In this document: positions 1 to 10,331 of the stretch, in pieces
Layout: every line of letters begins with the position of its first letter
How positions within the stretch are numbered: the first letter of the stretch is position 1
NCBI GenBank assembly: GCA_030728985.1
Contig: JANQYI010000032.1
Span: forward strand, 25,399-66,553
Source of the DNA: Burkholderiaceae bacterium
GTDB lineage: Bacteria; Pseudomonadota; Gammaproteobacteria; Burkholderiales; Burkholderiaceae_B
Direction of reading: 5' to 3'
Length of the DNA: 41,155 nt
Translations under genes and position numbers: made by a program
Notes under the pieces: generated by a model
Told to the model about the DNA's origin: nothing
Seen by the model: only the letters and a program-made list of their open reading frames with translations
Databases searched by the model: none

Positions 1-682
1 GGATAAAGTGCAAACAGAACACACCAAAATTAAGCCTGAGTAAATCTTTGTGAGTGAGCACTTGCATAGGCCGAGCTGGCTGCAATGGCTTGGGAACAGG
101 CGCAACGACCGGCACCACAAAGCGCGCGACCGCAAGGCAGACTACGCCAAGCAAGGCAATAGTCCAAAACAGACCCGCTAACCCCGTCGAGCCCACAATA
201 AGCGGGGCGAGAACAAGTGATAAAGCAAACGATAAACCAATTGACCCACCGACCATGGCCATCGCGCGGGTCCGCACTTCGGGCCGGGTGGCATCGGCCA
301 ACCAGGCGGTGACCGCAGCGGAAATCGCACCAGACCCCTGAATCGCCCGACCAATCGTTACCCAGAAAATATCATCCGACAAGGCACAGACCACGCTGCC
401 TGCGACAAACAAGCTCAAACCGGCCAAGACGACCGGACGGCGTCCCCAGCGATCCGAGGCCATGCCAAAAGGGATTTGCATAAAAGCCTGCGTCAACCCG
501 TACATGCCCAGAGCGATGCCCACCCAGAGGGGATCATGGCCGCCCTTGAGTCCCTGCGCCGCCACCGCGAACACCGGCAAGAGCAAAAACAACCCTAGCA
601 TCCGCGCAGCGAACAAGCTGGCTAAGGCCACACTGGCACGACGTTCGATGGGGGTTAATGATAAAGGTCTTGGTTCGGACAT
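1..682 (-). CDS. MFS transporter, N-terminal 227 codons (partial at left edge)
   Basis: This gene is open through the left edge of the window; it starts at ATG 682-680 and no stop is met. The translation begins MSEPRPLSLTPIERRAS and continues into regularly spaced hydrophobic segments typical of a major facilitator superfamily transporter. The loop between helices 2 and 3 carries the MFS signature (GMASDRWGRRP, near residues 73-83). The start is supported by the lack of a better upstream codon and by the usual MFS N-terminal length; the ribosome binding site is weak. It is divergent from uvrA across an 85-bp gap. The substrate cannot be told from sequence; a drug or small-metabolite efflux role is only a guess. 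Confidence 0.85.
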   Translation of the reverse strand, partial: MSEPRPLSLTPIERRASVALASLFAARMLGLFLLLPVFAVAAQGLKGGHDPLWVGIALGMYGLTQAFMQIPFGMASDRWGRRPVVLAGLSLFVAGSVVCALSDDIFWVTIGRAIQGSGAISAAVTAWLADATRPEVRTRAMAMVGGSIGLSFALSLVLAPLIVGSTGLAGLFWTIALLGVVCLAVARFVVPVVAPVPKPLQPARPMQVLTHKDLLRLNFGVFCLHFI

Positions 683-767
683 CTAAGGCTTGAATCAGAG
701 TGAAGGGCTATCCAGCGATTGTTGCGCCGGCACGTTATATTAGCAAGTTGGCTTTCAAAAACGTGTC

Positions 768-3680
768 ATGGACGAAATCCGAATCCGGGGTGCCCGCACC
801 CACAATCTCAAAAACGTGTCTCTGGACCTCCCCCGGCACAAGCTCGTGGTCGTCACGGGTTTATCCGGCTCGGGCAAATCGTCGCTCGCCTTTGACACGC
901 TTTACGCCGAAGGGCAACGTCGCTATGTCGAGAGTCTCTCGGCGTACGCCAGACAGTTTTTGCAGTTGATGGATAAACCGGATGTCGACCTGATCGAGGG
1001 TTTGTCCCCTGCGATCTCGATCGAACAAAAAGCGGCGGGTCACAATCCGCGCTCGACGGTTGGAACGATTACCGAAATTCATGACTATTTGCGGCTCTTG
1101 TATGCGCGGGTCGGCACGCCCTATTGCCCCTCGCATGGGTTGCCGCTCGCCGCGCAAAGCGTGAGCCAAATGGTCGATAGCGTGCTGAACTGGCCTGCCG
1201 AACGTAGGCTGGCGATTCTGGCCCCAATCGCACGTACCCGCAAGGGCAGTTTTGAGGATGAGTGTGCCAGTCTGCAGGCACAAGGTTTTGTGCGCGTACG
1301 CGTCGACGGAGAGATGGTCGACCTCGACAGCATGCCCGAGCTCAACAAAAACGAAAAACACGATATCGATGTTGTCATTGATCGCCTGCGTATCAAACCC
1401 GAAAGTAAACAACGGTTAGCCGAGAGTTTTGAGACAGCACTGACACTCGCGCAAGGACGTGTCGTCGCACTTGATATGGACACCAACGAAGAGCACCTGT
1501 TCTCGAGCCGTTACGCGTGTCCGGTGTGCAGCCATAGCCTACCCGAACTCGAACCGCGACTGTTTAGTTTTAACAATCCGGTCGGCGCATGCCCAAGCTG
1601 CGACGGTCTTGGACATATGGGCTTTTTTGATCCGAAACGTGTCGTGGCGTTTCCAGAGCTCAGTCTCGGCTCAGGTGCGATCCGCGGCTGGGACAAGCGC
1701 AATGCCTTTACGTTTTCGATGTTATCGAGCCTGTCAACACACTACGAGTTTGATCTCGACGCGACCTGGGACAGTTTGCCCGAACAAGTTCGTCAAATCG
1801 TGTTGTACGGCTCCGGCACGGTTGAGATTCCTTTTTTCTATCTCAATGAAAACGGTCGTAGCACCGTCAAGCGTCACGCGTTCGAAGGCGTCATTCCCAA
1901 TCTCGAACGTCGCTGGAAAGAAACTGACTCATCGGCCGTACGCGAAGAGCTCGGCAAATATCGCGCTGTTCAAACCTGCCCCGAGTGTTATGGTTCGCGG
2001 CTTCGTGCCGAAGCGCGACATGTCCGCATCGGGGATGAACGCATCGCTCCCCCAACACAGCTGCTCGATACGCCCGAAGGTCGTCACTGGCAAGAGCAAG
2101 GCCTCGCAATTTACGAAGTCGAAGCTCAGCCGCTCTCGACGTGTTTGAAATGGTTTCAAGACCTCAAGCTGACCGGCGCACGTGCGGAAATCGCACAGCG
2201 TATTGTCCGAGAAATCGAAGTACGCCTGAGCTTTCTCAATAACGTCGGCCTGAACTATCTCTCCCTGGATCGCAGCGCCGATACCATCTCCGGGGGCGAA
2301 GCGCAACGTATCCGTTTAGCTAGCCAGATCGGCTCAGGTCTGACCGGCGTCATGTATGTACTGGACGAGCCCTCAATCGGTCTGCATCAGCGCGATAACG
2401 ATCGGCTAATCGCTACGCTGCAGCATCTGCGCGACCTAGGTAATAGTGTCATCGTGGTCGAACACGATGAGGACATGATTCGCCAAGCCGACTGGGTTGT
2501 GGATATGGGTCCAGGTGCAGGTGAGCATGGTGGCCAAATCGTCGCGCAAGGCACGCCTGCCCAGATCGAGCAAAATCCTGCCTCACTCACAGGCCAATAC
2601 ATGACTGGCGCGCAAGAGATTGCGGTGCCCAAACGACGTCCCCTTGAGGAAGAACAAAAATGGCTGGAGCTCACGGGTTGCACGGGTAATAATCTTAAAT
2701 CCGTAGATCTCCGTATTCCCGCTGGAAAGTTTGTGTGTATTTCGGGTGTTTCAGGTTCGGGTAAATCCACACTGATCAACGACACGCTCGCCATCGTGAT
2801 GTCTCGGGCGCTACACCGTGCCCAAGCCGAGCCCGCTCCCTATGTCGGTCTCCAGGGGCAGGAGTATTTCGACAAAATTATCAGCGTCGATCAAAGCCCG
2901 ATCGGTCGCACGCCGCGCAGCAACCCAGCAACCTACACCGGCATGTTCACACCGATTCGCGAGTTGTTTGCCGGTGTGCCCGAGTCACGCACGCGCGGTT
3001 ACGATCCCGGGCGTTTTAGTTTTAACGTCAAGGGCGGTCGCTGCGAAGCCTGCCAGGGCGATGGCGTTGTCAAGGTGGAAATGCATTTCCTGCCGGACAT
3101 GTACGTGCCCTGCGATGTCTGTATGGGCAAACGCTATAACCGTGAAACACTTGAAATCCGCTATCGTGGCCGTAACATCCACGAGGTACTCGAACTCACC
3201 GTCGAACAGGCGCTGACGTATTTCGAAGCCGTCCCTGCCGTGGCGCGTAAATTACAAACCTTGATGGATGTGGGGCTTTCCTATCTGCGCCTGGGACAAA
3301 GCGCCACCACACTCTCGGGCGGCGAGGCGCAGCGCGTCAAGCTTTCTCTTGAGCTGTCAAAACGCAGCACCGGTCAAACGCTCTACATCTTGGATGAACC
3401 TACGACGGGTCTGCATTTCCACGACATCGCGCTGCTCTTGCGTGTCCTGAATCAGTTGGTCGAAACAGGCAATACGGTGGTGGTGATTGAGCACAATCTC
3501 GATGTGATCAAAACCGCCGACTGGGTGATCGATATGGGACCAGAGGGTGGCAATGGGGGTGGATATCTTGTGGCGCAAGGCACGCCCGAAATGATCGCCG
3601 CTACGACTGCGAGCCACACCGGACATTACCTTGGCAACGTGCTGTCCAAGCGGACAAACAGGACAACGCGCCCAGGCTAG
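768..3680 (+). CDS. uvrA: UvrABC excision nuclease subunit A
   Basis: This is the damage-recognition ATPase of nucleotide excision repair, which forms a dimer, loads UvrB onto damaged DNA and then leaves. The 970 residues are slightly longer than the E. coli protein. The first Walker A (GLSGSGKSS, residues 31-39) and the second (GVSGSGKST, about 655-663) are present. Both ABC signature regions (SGGEAQR) occur, as does the zinc-binding pair CPVC/CPSC around residues 250-275. A second zinc module, CEAC...CDVC, lies near 760-785. The ATG start gives the usual [17 protein letters not shown]-terminus. I see no clear LexA-type operator in the 85 bp upstream. Its TAG stop overlaps by 4 bases the stop of the convergent lipoprotein gene. 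Confidence 0.98.
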   Translation: MDEIRIRGARTHNLKNVSLDLPRHKLVVVTGLSGSGKSSLAFDTLYAEGQRRYVESLSAYARQFLQLMDKPDVDLIEGLSPAISIEQKAAGHNPRSTVGTITEIHDYLRLLYARVGTPYCPSHGLPLAAQSVSQMVDSVLNWPAERRLAILAPIARTRKGSFEDECASLQAQGFVRVRVDGEMVDLDSMPELNKNEKHDIDVVIDRLRIKPESKQRLAESFETALTLAQGRVVALDMDTNEEHLFSSRYACPVCSHSLPELEPRLFSFNNPVGACPSCDGLGHMGFFDPKRVVAFPELSLGSGAIRGWDKRNAFTFSMLSSLSTHYEFDLDATWDSLPEQVRQIVLYGSGTVEIPFFYLNENGRSTVKRHAFEGVIPNLERRWKETDSSAVREELGKYRAVQTCPECYGSRLRAEARHVRIGDERIAPPTQLLDTPEGRHWQEQGLAIYEVEAQPLSTCLKWFQDLKLTGARAEIAQRIVREIEVRLSFLNNVGLNYLSLDRSADTISGGEAQRIRLASQIGSGLTGVMYVLDEPSIGLHQRDNDRLIATLQHLRDLGNSVIVVEHDEDMIRQADWVVDMGPGAGEHGGQIVAQGTPAQIEQNPASLTGQYMTGAQEIAVPKRRPLEEEQKWLELTGCTGNNLKSVDLRIPAGKFVCISGVSGSGKSTLINDTLAIVMSRALHRAQAEPAPYVGLQGQEYFDKIISVDQSPIGRTPRSNPATYTGMFTPIRELFAGVPESRTRGYDPGRFSFNVKGGRCEACQGDGVVKVEMHFLPDMYVPCDVCMGKRYNRETLEIRYRGRNIHEVLELTVEQALTYFEAVPAVARKLQTLMDVGLSYLRLGQSATTLSGGEAQRVKLSLELSKRSTGQTLYILDEPTTGLHFHDIALLLRVLNQLVETGNTVVVIEHNLDVIKTADWVIDMGPEGGNGGGYLVAQGTPEMIAATTASHTGHYLGNVLSKRTNRTTRPG

Positions 3681-4462
3681 GGCAAACCGAGCAAGCGCAG
3701 CGCCACAGCGGCATTGGCAGGACACAAGCCTGACTCAATAATGGGTAGCGTCGACTGGCACATCTGTGCGTCGGCAAAACGCTCTGCGGGATAGGGGCGT
3801 CCAACATCCTGCTCGCTGGTCGACATTTGCTTGCCATCCCAAAAGCCCCAAGCAACCTTGATCGAGGTGGACTGACGGCATCCACCTTGTGTCTGCGCAT
3901 CACAAACATCAAATAACTTCGTCAACGCTTGGCCCGCTGAGGGATGACCACACACCGCGGCTTGAGTTTGAAGCACGCCCCCACCTTGGACGGTGCCCTG
4001 AGAGGAGACGACGGTCGCAAGCCAGCCTGACGAGCAATATTGATCAAAAGAAACCTTGGGTGCAAGGCTTGCACTGGTGGACAAGAAATAGGACTGCACT
4101 TGACTCGTCACCTCGCGACCTGTTCGAGTGTCCGCGAAACCCATTGCACATTGATCGCGCACCCCCATCGCATTGGCCTGACACACTTGCACCAGCGCCA
4201 ACATCGATTCGCCTGGCCGTGTCTGACCGCTCACCATCGCGGCGCTCGCTGTCTTGGGCGCACTGGGCGCAGCTGTCGGCATCTCGGTTGTACGCGCATC
4301 AAAGTTCGTCGTAGGCGGAGCGACCGGGATCGCCACGGGAGCCATTGGAGCACTAGCGCTTTCTACCGATTTAATCGGTGCCGCTACCTGCTGCGTGCAT
4401 GCAGACAACAGTCCGATGCTCGCTATGCTCACGGCCAACACAAATAAACGGGTGGATTTCAT
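3677..4462 (-). CDS. Cysteine-rich lipoprotein of unknown function
   Basis: The protein has 261 residues. The start chosen is ATG 4462-4460, preceded at a good distance by AGGGAGAG; an in-frame extension to 4531 would run into dgt and lacks a signal. The N-terminus [22 protein letters not shown] is a lipoprotein signal peptide with lipobox LSAC, predicting a lipid-anchored Cys22. After a Pro/Ala-rich linker of about 60 residues, the domain holds eight more cysteines, including [15 protein letters not shown] and a pair near the C-terminus (MC...LC). That number fits disulfides in the periplasm. It is the last gene of aroK-aroB-dgt, 16 bp after dgt. I do not recognise the family and assign no function. 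Confidence 0.8.
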   Translation of the reverse strand: MKSTRLFVLAVSIASIGLLSACTQQVAAPIKSVESASAPMAPVAIPVAPPTTNFDARTTEMPTAAPSAPKTASAAMVSGQTRPGESMLALVQVCQANAMGVRDQCAMGFADTRTGREVTSQVQSYFLSTSASLAPKVSFDQYCSSGWLATVVSSQGTVQGGGVLQTQAAVCGHPSAGQALTKLFDVCDAQTQGGCRQSTSIKVAWGFWDGKQMSTSEQDVGRPYPAERFADAQMCQSTLPIIESGLCPANAAVALRLLGLP

Positions 4463-4478
4463 GACACTCTCCCTGGTC

Positions 4479-5618
4479 CTAGTCAAACTGATTGCCCATC
4501 CGAAATAACCGGTGGTGCTCTCGAATCGCATAGCGATCCGTCATCCCTGCGATGTAATCGGCAATCGCGCGTGCCTGCGCACGAGCCTCCTCGTGTCGAT
4601 AATCGGGAGGTAACAAACGCGGCTCATGGATGAAAGCATCAAAAAGCTCTCGCACAATTCTTCGCGCCTTGTTTGTCATCCTCATCACCTTGAAGTGACG
4701 ATAGAGGTTTTCAAGTAAAAACTTTTTAAGGGTGTCCGCCTCTGCGCGAAGCGCAGAGGAAAACGCGACCAATGGTCCACAGCGCCGGGCCGCATCCGCA
4801 TCCGCGGGAGCCGCAACGATCAGGTTTGCCTGCGTAGTCAGTGTGACATCCGTAATCAAGGTGTTAATCATGCCTCGGATCGTTTCGGCCACCACACGAC
4901 GCTCATTGAGCGCAGGCCATTTTTCTAAAGTACTGGCGTAGTGACGCGCGAAAATAGGGACGGTCTGTAGCTGCTCGATCGTTAACAAGCCGGAGCGCAG
5001 ACCATCATCGATGTCGTGATTGTTGTAGGCGATCTCATCGGCCAGGTTTGCTAGCTGCGCTTCGAGAGAGGGTTGCGTGCGATCGAGAAAACGCTGACCC
5101 ACATCGCCTAATTGTTTAGCGTGACTCAGCGAGCAATGCTTAAGCACGCCTTCGCGCGTTTCAAAACATAGGTTTAAACCATTGAACGCCGCATAGCGCT
5201 CCTCGAGCGCGTCAATCACGCGCAGACTTTGGAGGTTGTGCTCAAACCCTCCTGCCTCGGGCGCGAATTCGCGCATGCAGGCATTGAGCTCATCCTGACC
5301 TGCATGACCAAAAGGCGTGTGTCCCAAGTCATGGGCCAGCGCGATCGCTTCGGTGAGATCCTCGTTTAAATGTAAACTGCGCGCCAGCACGCGCGCGATC
5401 TGCGCGACTTCCAGGGAGTGTGTCAACCGCGTGCGAAATAAATCGCCCTCGTGATTGATAAAGACCTGTGTTTTGTACTCGAGCCGCCTAAACGCCCCTG
5501 CGTGGACGATTCGGTCACGATCACGCTGAAACTCGCTTCGGTTTGACGGCACAGGCTCCGCGTGCCGACGACCACGGCTATGTTCAGCGTGGGAGGCGTA
5601 GGCGGCGAGTGTCGTCAT
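4479..5618 (-). CDS. dgt: Deoxyguanosinetriphosphate triphosphohydrolase-like HD protein
   Basis: This HD-superfamily metal-dependent phosphohydrolase cleaves dNTPs to the deoxynucleoside and triphosphate, and is thought to limit dNTP pools. At 379 residues it matches the shorter dGTPase-like group rather than the 505-residue E. coli Dgt, so nucleotide preference is uncertain. The metal-binding set is visible: His67 (TRLTHSLEV), His96-Asp97 (AHDLGH) and Asp194 ([15 protein letters not shown]). Arg-rich substrate-contact segments such as [15 protein letters not shown] occur at 39-53. The ATG at 5618 lies 14 bp after the aroB stop with AAGGAAG upstream. It is co-transcribed with aroK-aroB, an arrangement I know from related betaproteobacteria. 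Confidence 0.93.
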   Translation of the reverse strand: MTTLAAYASHAEHSRGRRHAEPVPSNRSEFQRDRDRIVHAGAFRRLEYKTQVFINHEGDLFRTRLTHSLEVAQIARVLARSLHLNEDLTEAIALAHDLGHTPFGHAGQDELNACMREFAPEAGGFEHNLQSLRVIDALEERYAAFNGLNLCFETREGVLKHCSLSHAKQLGDVGQRFLDRTQPSLEAQLANLADEIAYNNHDIDDGLRSGLLTIEQLQTVPIFARHYASTLEKWPALNERRVVAETIRGMINTLITDVTLTTQANLIVAAPADADAARRCGPLVAFSSALRAEADTLKKFLLENLYRHFKVMRMTNKARRIVRELFDAFIHEPRLLPPDYRHEEARAQARAIADYIAGMTDRYAIREHHRLFRMGNQFD

Positions 5619-5632
5619 CGTCGGGCGCTTCC

Positions 5633-6721
5633 TTAGGCGGTGTTGCGCAGAATCACACGCTCAACCAGCTCGGCCGGGGCGCCGCGTCGGATCGCTTCGC
5701 CAATCTTGGGCATCAAGACAAACGTGATTTCACCCGCGCGGGTTTTCTTGTCTCCGAGCATTAACGACATCCATTGCTCGACACCTCCCAAGCGCGGTCC
5801 CACCGTCGGACAACCGATCGCTTCAACCAGCTTGCGCACTCGCTCTACATCGGATCGAGGAAACCCGAGCAACTCCGCGGACAAATCGGCAGCCATAATC
5901 AGGCCTGTACCCACCGCCTCGCCGTGCAGCAATACGCCATAGCCAGAGCCCGCCTCAATGGCATGACCAAAAGTATGACCGAGATTCAAGATTTCTCGCA
6001 GGCCGCTTTCTCGCTCGTCTTGTGACACGACCCAGGCCTTGAACTCACAAGAACGACGAATCGCCGTGGCCAACAACGCCGGCTCGCGTGCGCGAAGACC
6101 TGCCGCGTTTTGCTCACACCATTCAAAAAAAGGCACGTCCAATATCAAACCGTACTTGATGACCTCGGCCAAGCCTGCGGACATTTCTCGGTCAGGCAGT
6201 GTTTTAAGCACATCGGTATCGATCTCAACAGCGATCGGTTGATAAAACGCACCGATCATATTTTTCCCATGCGGATGGTTGACCGCCGTCTTGCCGCCCA
6301 CCGAGGAATCTACCTGAGACAATAACGTCGTGGGGACCTGCACAAAGCGCACGCCACGCATGTAGACCGCGGCGGCAAAACCCGCCATATCACCAATCAC
6401 GCCCCCACCCAAGGCCACTATCACGGTTCGCCGGTCGAGTTGGGCCCCGAGCATCGCGTCAAAAATCAAGTTGAGCGTTTCCCATGTCTTGTGAGCTTCG
6501 CCATCGGGCAAAATGATCGGCACAAGCCGCTTGCCTGTTTGACCAAGCACCTGCATTACCTCGGCGCCCAAAAGTGCGTGAACCACAGGATTTGTCACCA
6601 GAGCAATGGAAGTCGCGTCCGCGGGGATCGCTGCCGCGAGTGTCGCCAAACGTCCAGGCGCGATATGGATGGGATAGTGTCCCCCTGGCGTCGCAACCTG
6701 AACGGTTTCTAAGGTGTGCAT
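5633..6721 (-). CDS. aroB: 3-dehydroquinate synthase
   Basis: This is step 2 of the shikimate pathway: it converts DAHP to 3-dehydroquinate with NAD and a divalent metal in the cytoplasm. The 362 residues match the usual length. Conserved elements are the NAD-binding glycine stretch [13 protein letters not shown] (103-115), the active-site segment [13 protein letters not shown] (136-148), the metal-ligand region GLAEVIKYG, and the metal histidines in [12 protein letters not shown]. The gene starts inside the last codons of aroK (13-base overlap), so the two are probably translationally coupled. The ATG at 6721 gives a normal [18 protein letters not shown] start. Confidence 0.98.
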   Translation of the reverse strand: MHTLETVQVATPGGHYPIHIAPGRLATLAAAIPADATSIALVTNPVVHALLGAEVMQVLGQTGKRLVPIILPDGEAHKTWETLNLIFDAMLGAQLDRRTVIVALGGGVIGDMAGFAAAVYMRGVRFVQVPTTLLSQVDSSVGGKTAVNHPHGKNMIGAFYQPIAVEIDTDVLKTLPDREMSAGLAEVIKYGLILDVPFFEWCEQNAAGLRAREPALLATAIRRSCEFKAWVVSQDERESGLREILNLGHTFGHAIEAGSGYGVLLHGEAVGTGLIMAADLSAELLGFPRSDVERVRKLVEAIGCPTVGPRLGGVEQWMSLMLGDKKTRAGEITFVLMPKIGEAIRRGAPAELVERVILRNTA

Positions 6722-7428
6722 GGCTTGTTCTCTTCTGTGTGGCTGGCGGCAAAGTCGGCGCGCATGCTCGCCGAGGAGTTACCGGGACGACTTTGCGCAC
6801 TGCGGTCGATGACCTTATCGACGCCTCTGAGTTGCTCGACAATATTCGCGACTAGGGCGCTGACGGGGATGGTACCCGTGTCGACCACAACATCCGCGAC
6901 AGCTTCGTAAAGAGGCTCTCGCATTTCTAACAATGACTTGAGGGTCGCTTTGGGGTCAGGCGTCGCGAGCAACGGCCGATTACGATCTCTATTGGTGCGG
7001 CGATATAACTCCTCGACGGTTGCGCGCAAATAAATCACGATGCCGCGACTCTTTAACGCCTGACGGTTTTCCTCAGCCAACACGGCACCTCCACCTGTCG
7101 CCATCACTAAATTGGGCTGAACCGTGCAATCATCGAGCACTTGGCACTCACGTTTACGGAACCCTTGCTCGCCTTCGATCTCAAAGATCACAGGAATCCG
7201 CACACCGCAACGCGACTCAAGCTCATGATCAAGATCAATAAACTCTCTATGCAACACTCGGGCCAGAGCCCGACCAATGGTCGTCTTGCCCGCGCCCATC
7301 ATGCCGACCAGAAAAATCGGGCTGTCATGGGTCAACGGGCCTGCGCTTTGGGGCAGCTCCATCGCATCGGCAGAGGCATTCAAATCACTAGGGGGGGTCG
7401 GCTCGGACGCAAGCGCTTCTTTATTCAT
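6709..7428 (-). CDS. aroK: Shikimate kinase
   Basis: This enzyme phosphorylates shikimate at the 3-OH with ATP (shikimate pathway step 5, cytoplasm). The Walker A is GMMGAGKTT (42-50), the shikimate-binding Asp lies in FIDLDHELE (63-71), and the TGGG loop is at 111-114. With ATG 7428 the protein has 239 residues, longer than the roughly 175 of E. coli AroK because of a 36-residue Ser/Pro-rich N-terminal tail and a C-terminal tail. A longer in-frame reading to 7686 would overlap mrcA and is rejected. A near-consensus promoter ends only 6 bases before this ATG, so the message may be leaderless; otherwise Met23 (7362) may be used. First gene of aroK-aroB-dgt-lipoprotein. Confidence 0.95.
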   Translation of the reverse strand: MNKEALASEPTPPSDLNASADAMELPQSAGPLTHDSPIFLVGMMGAGKTTIGRALARVLHREFIDLDHELESRCGVRIPVIFEIEGEQGFRKRECQVLDDCTVQPNLVMATGGGAVLAEENRQALKSRGIVIYLRATVEELYRRTNRDRNRPLLATPDPKATLKSLLEMREPLYEAVADVVVDTGTIPVSALVANIVEQLRGVDKVIDRSAQSRPGNSSASMRADFAASHTEENKPCTP

Positions 7429-7434
7429 ACCTGC

Positions 7435-7463
7435 ATTATCCCATTGACCGCCCAGAGTCTCAA
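7435..7463 (-). promoter_or_regulatory. Sigma70-type promoter for the aroK operon
   Basis: On the minus strand, -35 TTGAGA (7463-7458) is separated by 17 bp from -10 GATAAT (7440-7435), five of six consensus matches in each. The ATG of aroK starts six bases after the -10, so the predicted start point falls on or next to the initiation codon. Confidence 0.65.
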
Positions 7464-7507
7464 ACTGGCTCGGGCAAACCCTCGTAAAACCTTTAAAATG
7501 AGCGTCA

Positions 7508-9925
7508 ATGAGCAAATATAACCACCCCCTCGACGACGACGACCAGACTCCAGACAAGCCCAAAGGCTCGTTTCTAGTCCGGTTTTTACTTAAGTTCACC
7601 ATCCTGTCCGCTGGGCTGGCGCTGTGTGGCGCCTTGCTGTTAGGGATGGCGCTTGCGCTGGCATGGCCCAATCTGCCGGACCTCAATGCGATGACCGACT
7701 ATCGGCCGCGCGTGCCACTGCGCGTCTTTACTGCCGACAAAGTGCTCATCGGTGAGTTCGGCGAAGAGCGCCGTAATGTCCTACGCTTTAATGAAATCCC
7801 GGATGTCATGAAATCCGCAGTGCTTTCGGCCGAAGACGATCGTTTTTATCAACATGGCGGGATCGACTGGGCGGGCGTCGTTCGCGCCGGTCTGACCAAT
7901 TTGATTTCGATGCAAAAAAGCCAAGGCGCCAGCACGATCACGATGCAGGTCGCGCGCAACTTCTATCTGTCTTCAGAAAAAACTTGGTCACGCAAGTTTT
8001 ATGAGTTGTTGCTCACCTTCAAAATCGAAGCCAGTCTTTCCAAAGATCAGATTCTGGAGCTTTACCTCAATCAGATCTATTTAGGACATCGGGCTTACGG
8101 CTTTGCCGCAGCCTCGCGGGCTTATTTAGGCAAAGAACTATCGGAAATCACTCCCGCCGACGCCGCGCTGTTGGCGGGCATCCCCAAAGCTCCATCGCGC
8201 TTTAACCCCATCGCCAACAAACCTCGCGCCGTCCTGCGCCAGCGCTATGTACTGGGACGCATGCATTCGCTTGGCTATCTGACCGATGCCGAGTACAAGG
8301 CCGCCTTAGCTCAACCCGTCATCATCAAGCCGTCCAAAGGCACCCCCGCGGGAGGTTATGCCGTTCACGGCGAATACGCCGCCGAGCTGGCTCGCCAATT
8401 GATGATCAGCATCTACCCCGACAACGTCTATACGCGCGGCCTCAATGTCTACACCACCATTCACTCCAAAGATCAAAAATGGGCCTACGACTCGCTGCGT
8501 GAGGGTGTGTTGGACTACACCCGCCGCGCGGCCTATCCTGGTCCTGAAGCTCAGTTGACGATACCTGCGGGCCTCGAGGCCGATCCCGCCAAACTCGATG
8601 AGTTCCTCGACGGCGTCTTCGACAAGCACCCTGACCGTACGGACATGCTGACGGGTGTCGTGCTTTCAGTCAAACCCAATGAAATCCGGGTTGCCCGCAG
8701 CTCCACCGAGATCGTGGTGATCAACGATAAAAAAGCGTTAGCGATCATCGCGCGTGCACTCAACCCCAGGGCGCCCGCAGCCCTGCGCATTCAGCGCGGC
8801 TCCGTGGTGTACCTTCACAAAACACCGGCGTATTGGGAAATCCTGAACATGCCCACGGTGCAGGCGGCGTTTGTGGCCATGATTCCACAAGACGGCTCTC
8901 TGCGCGCCATGGTCGGTGGCTTTGACTTTTTTCATGGCAACTTCAACCGGGTCACGCAAGCATGGCGACAGCCTGGCTCCGCGTTCAAGCCGTTCATTTA
9001 TGCCGCCTCGCTCGAACGTGGCCTGACCCCGGGCACCATGATTTCAGATCAACCTTTTGAGCTTAGCGCCGAGCAAACCGGCTCGGGTAAAGCTTGGGCA
9101 CCCAAAAATTATGGTGACGATTACGGAGAAATGATGTCGATGCGCGAGGCGATTGCGCGCTCAAAGAACATGGTCTCCATCCGCATCCTTCAGTCGATTG
9201 GTCCGCAGTATGCGCAAGACTTTATCGCCCGCTTTGGCTTTGACAAAGCGAAACATCCCGCCGTCCTCCCGATGGCTCTGGGGTCTGGTGCGGTCACACC
9301 GATGCAATTGGCTTCGGGCTTTTCCGTGTTTGCCAATGGTGGCTATCGCGTGACGCCATACCTGATCGATCATGTCACCGATGCGAATGGCGAGTTGCTC
9401 ATGCGCGCCAAACCGATCATCGCAGGTGACTCGGCAGCGCGCGCCATCGACGCGCGCACCGCCTATGTGATGGATGACATGTTGCGCGGCGTCGCGACCA
9501 CCGGTACGGCAGCACGCTCCCGACAGGTGCTCAAACGCTCCGATCTCGCCGGCAAGACTGGGACGACCAATGATTCCGTCGATGCCTGGTTTGCGGGCTA
9601 CACCCCTCAGCTCGTTGGAGTCGCTTGGCTAGGCTTCGATCAGCCTAAATCTCTTGGCACGCGAGAAACCGGTGGTGGCGCCTCCTTGCCGGTCTGGTTG
9701 GGTTATATGCAAAACGCCCTCAAAGAATTCCCTGAGCAAAAGCGTGGCCCACCCCCCGATGATTTGATTGTTGAAGGTGGCAACCTCTATTTCAAGGAAT
9801 TTCCCCCTAAAGAATCTGTAAAAAGCCTTGGAGACCCTAAACAAGACTCCCTTGGAGACTTGCTCGACAAACTGGGTGGCAACGAAGGCAATAGCGATAA
9901 CCGCCGCGAGCCCATCTCCAACTAA
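7508..9925 (+). CDS. mrcA: Penicillin-binding protein 1A (bifunctional class A PBP)
   Basis: This peptidoglycan glycosyltransferase/transpeptidase is anchored in the inner membrane and acts in the periplasm. Order of parts: a short cytoplasmic tail, a transmembrane helix at about 22-52, the glycosyltransferase domain with catalytic Glu109 in SAEDDRFYQHGGID and the QGASTITMQ motif, an OB-like insert, and the transpeptidase domain. The latter has Ser491 in SAFK, SKN at 552-554 and KTGT starting at Lys683. The 805 residues fit PBP1A. The start at 7508 gives MSKYNHPLDDDDQ; the upstream sequence is a poor ribosome binding site. It is divergent from aroK with 79 bp between; in Pseudomonas and Neisseria, pilMNOPQ occupy this gap. 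Confidence 0.97.
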   Translation: MSKYNHPLDDDDQTPDKPKGSFLVRFLLKFTILSAGLALCGALLLGMALALAWPNLPDLNAMTDYRPRVPLRVFTADKVLIGEFGEERRNVLRFNEIPDVMKSAVLSAEDDRFYQHGGIDWAGVVRAGLTNLISMQKSQGASTITMQVARNFYLSSEKTWSRKFYELLLTFKIEASLSKDQILELYLNQIYLGHRAYGFAAASRAYLGKELSEITPADAALLAGIPKAPSRFNPIANKPRAVLRQRYVLGRMHSLGYLTDAEYKAALAQPVIIKPSKGTPAGGYAVHGEYAAELARQLMISIYPDNVYTRGLNVYTTIHSKDQKWAYDSLREGVLDYTRRAAYPGPEAQLTIPAGLEADPAKLDEFLDGVFDKHPDRTDMLTGVVLSVKPNEIRVARSSTEIVVINDKKALAIIARALNPRAPAALRIQRGSVVYLHKTPAYWEILNMPTVQAAFVAMIPQDGSLRAMVGGFDFFHGNFNRVTQAWRQPGSAFKPFIYAASLERGLTPGTMISDQPFELSAEQTGSGKAWAPKNYGDDYGEMMSMREAIARSKNMVSIRILQSIGPQYAQDFIARFGFDKAKHPAVLPMALGSGAVTPMQLASGFSVFANGGYRVTPYLIDHVTDANGELLMRAKPIIAGDSAARAIDARTAYVMDDMLRGVATTGTAARSRQVLKRSDLAGKTGTTNDSVDAWFAGYTPQLVGVAWLGFDQPKSLGTRETGGGASLPVWLGYMQNALKEFPEQKRGPPPDDLIVEGGNLYFKEFPPKESVKSLGDPKQDSLGDLLDKLGGNEGNSDNRREPISN

Positions 9926-9941
9926 GTGTTGGCCGTCGGGC

Positions 9942-9960
9942 CGAAGCGGTTAAAGCTTCG
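9942..9960. terminator. Small hairpin between mrcA and cyaY
   Basis: CGAAGC (9942-9947) and GCTTCG (9955-9960) form a perfect 6-bp stem with loop GGTTAAA in the 44-bp gap between two convergent genes. No T-run follows on either strand, so it is only a weak candidate for termination. Confidence 0.3.
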
Positions 9961-9969
9961 TCATGATGA

Positions 9970-10299
9970 TCAGAGTATGACGAAAAGCTTTTGGCCCGTT
10001 TCCTCTGAACAGATTTTGGATAACAGGTCATGCAGGTCGATGCCGCCCCGCGTGTCCTTCCAATGCTGACCATCGAACTTATAATGAAAGCCACCTGATC
10101 GCGCCGCCAACCACATCTCGTGGAGAGGCGCCTGACTATTAATGACGACCTGATGTCCGCTTTCAAAAATTAGGTTGAGTACATTGCCGTTGCGCTTGGT
10201 TTCGACGTCCAGATCCAATTGTTCGAACCAATGGTCTGCCTGAGCCTCTATTGCATCTAGAATGGCGGTTGCCCGTGTATGAAATTCAGTATCGTTCAT
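9970..10299 (-). CDS. cyaY: Frataxin homolog, iron-sulfur cluster assembly regulator
   Basis: CyaY binds iron and the cysteine desulfurase IscS and tunes Fe-S cluster assembly in the cytoplasm. The 109 residues equal the bacterial frataxin size. Seen are the acidic first helix (FHTRATAILDAIEAQADHW), the beta-sheet segment NVLNLIFESGHQVVINSQ, and the signature WLAARSGGFHYKFDG. The start is ATG 10299, with AAGGA upstream; the longer in-frame version to 10317 begins at a TTG and is not supported. It is divergent from lptM with 32 bp between starts, an order (cyaY against the small lipoprotein and a diaminopimelate-pathway gene) also found in other proteobacteria. Confidence 0.95.
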   Translation of the reverse strand: MNDTEFHTRATAILDAIEAQADHWFEQLDLDVETKRNGNVLNLIFESGHQVVINSQAPLHEMWLAARSGGFHYKFDGQHWKDTRGGIDLHDLLSKICSEETGQKLFVIL

Positions 10300-10331
10300 A
10301 ATCCTTGTCCTCAACATTGAGGGAGTGTGCA

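Noticed and set aside
683-767. LexA-type operator between the MFS gene and uvrA
   Set aside because: No CTGT-N8-ACAG-like match in the gap; only a lone TATATT without a proper -35.
861-1412. Long open frame on the minus strand inside uvrA
   Set aside because: It lies fully inside a certain gene and its translation has no recognisable family features; it is a codon-bias shadow.
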